64,000 bases of DNA from an uncultured Bariatricus sp. (GTDB taxonomy: Bacteria; Bacillota; Clostridia; Lachnospirales; Lachnospiraceae). The notes under the pieces were generated by a model. The model did not search any database. It saw nothing but the letters and a program-made list of their open reading frames with translations, and had not been told where the DNA came from. Positions 63,386-64,000 of the stretch are shown one piece after another (position 1 is the first letter of the stretch; every line of letters starts with the position of its first letter). The position numbers and the translations under genes were made by a program. The stretch is from the NCBI GenBank assembly GCA_934307065.1, contig CAKRCD010000002.1:156962-220961 (forward strand). The letters run 5' to 3'.

Positions 63386-63590
63386 ATGCATTGTTCCGGT
63401 ATTTTAGTACATGTTGTTCCGATATCGTTGATATGGCTCCCTTAAAGTGGCATACTATATCTGAAAACAGAGAAATAATCTATGTTTATGACAGTAAAAC
63501 AGGCTTCTGAACAAGGAACTTATGGCAACAGCAGGTTGCTTTTCGAATTGCGGATTTATCGATATGATAAAGGTAACGGAGGTGGCGACT

Positions 63591-64000
63591 ATGGAAACAA
63601 AAAATATTATTTTAAAGCTTCGTACAGAAAGAGGAATGTCACAAGACGAGCTGGCGGATAAAATCATGGTAACAAGGCAGGCGGTCTCACGCTGGGAAAA
63701 TGGAGATACCATTCCAAATACTGATACATTAAAGCTCTTATCAAAAGAATTTGATGTATCCATTAATACTCTTTTGGGAGAACCCAGAAAGCTGATATGT
63801 CAGTGCTGTGGAATGCCAATTGATGATGATTGTATATTGGGACGTGATAAGGATGGCACATTAAATGAGGAGTATTGTAAATGGTGCTATGCAGATGGAA
63901 CATATACATATAATGATATGGATGAATTGATTGATGTGTGTGTAAAGAATATGGTAAATGAAAACTTTACCGAAAAACAGGCACGCTCTTATTTGAAAGA
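63591..64000 (+). CDS. XRE-family regulator with zinc-ribbon-like C-terminal part (3' end cut by window)
   Basis: 136 residues visible, still open at the window end. ATG preceded by GGAGGTGG (63578-63585). The N-terminal helix-turn-helix reads LRTERGMSQDELADKIMVTRQAVSRWENGDTIPNTDTLKLLSKEFDVSINTLLG (about 9-62). It is followed by CQCCGMPI and CKWCYADGTY, a four-cysteine arrangement likely to bind zinc, as in the putative zinc-ribbon proteins of gut Firmicutes. Target genes are unknown. Confidence 0.88.
   Translation, partial: METKNIILKLRTERGMSQDELADKIMVTRQAVSRWENGDTIPNTDTLKLLSKEFDVSINTLLGEPRKLICQCCGMPIDDDCILGRDKDGTLNEEYCKWCYADGTYTYNDMDELIDVCVKNMVNENFTEKQARSYLK

Noticed and set aside
63386..63590. 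Possible remnant coding stretch (in one frame MTVKQASEQ-like)
   Set aside because: Only a few residues resemble a small helix-turn-helix protein and the frame then runs into the XRE gene out of register; not enough to call.

Overview
The window looks like chromosome of a gut-type Lachnospiraceae (Bacillota, Clostridia). The basis is moderate-to-low GC, strong AGGAGG ribosome sites, TTGACA/TATAAT promoters, HrcA/CIRCE heat-shock control, and a priA-def-fmt-rsmB-rlmN-prpC-prkC-rsgA-rpe-thiN housekeeping run. Nearly all genes lie on the + strand. I saw no rRNA, tRNA, CRISPR array, phage or insertion sequence.

Region 1 (1-14.5 kb) is a peptide import and degradation block. It holds two complete-looking Opp/Dpp-type ABC importers: the first lacks its binding protein because the window cuts it, and the second has one at 6814. 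Between them sit three consecutive genes of the M20 peptidase family. After them come a D-aminopeptidase (M55, DppA) and an M42 aminopeptidase. The middle M20-region gene is a stand-alone 114-residue protein that looks like only the M20 lid/dimerisation domain, next to an M20 protein whose own lid is degenerate.

Region 2 (14.6-25.4 kb) has a DMT transporter and a membrane-lipid cluster (flippase-like protein, phosphatidylserine synthase, phospholipase D-like protein). It continues with an NSS transporter, clpB under a perfect CIRCE element, a divergent GAPDH and DNA polymerase IV.

Region 3 (25.4-42.6 kb) is cell wall and housekeeping. A consensus promoter drives a D-aspartate-ligase-like ATP-grasp enzyme, an aspartate racemase and a MurE whose substrate motif resembles L-lysine enzymes. 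After a terminator comes a second MurE with the DNPR motif of diaminopimelate enzymes. Together these suggest genes for two peptide-stem chemistries side by side. The priA-to-thiN housekeeping run follows, including the PASTA kinase and its PP2C phosphatase.

Region 4 (42.7-54.6 kb) has an ECF sigma factor with a probable membrane anti-sigma factor, a Na+/alanine symporter on the minus strand behind a structured leader, an ABC exporter, a ZIP metal transporter, a TetR regulator, oleate hydratase and a MATE pump.

Region 5 (54.6-64 kb) is an accessory region that begins AT-rich. It contains a 64-residue minus-strand gene and an AAA ATPase with a C-terminal PD-(D/E)xK-like motif, preceded by four motifs at exactly 33-bp intervals. 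Next are two internally deleted gene remnants, a C_GCAxxG_C_C protein, small unknown genes, a hydrolase, a GNAT and a Fic protein behind a 12-bp tandem repeat. A MarR-MATE pair, a ribbon-helix-helix protein divergent from an unknown gene, and an XRE regulator cut by the window end close the region.
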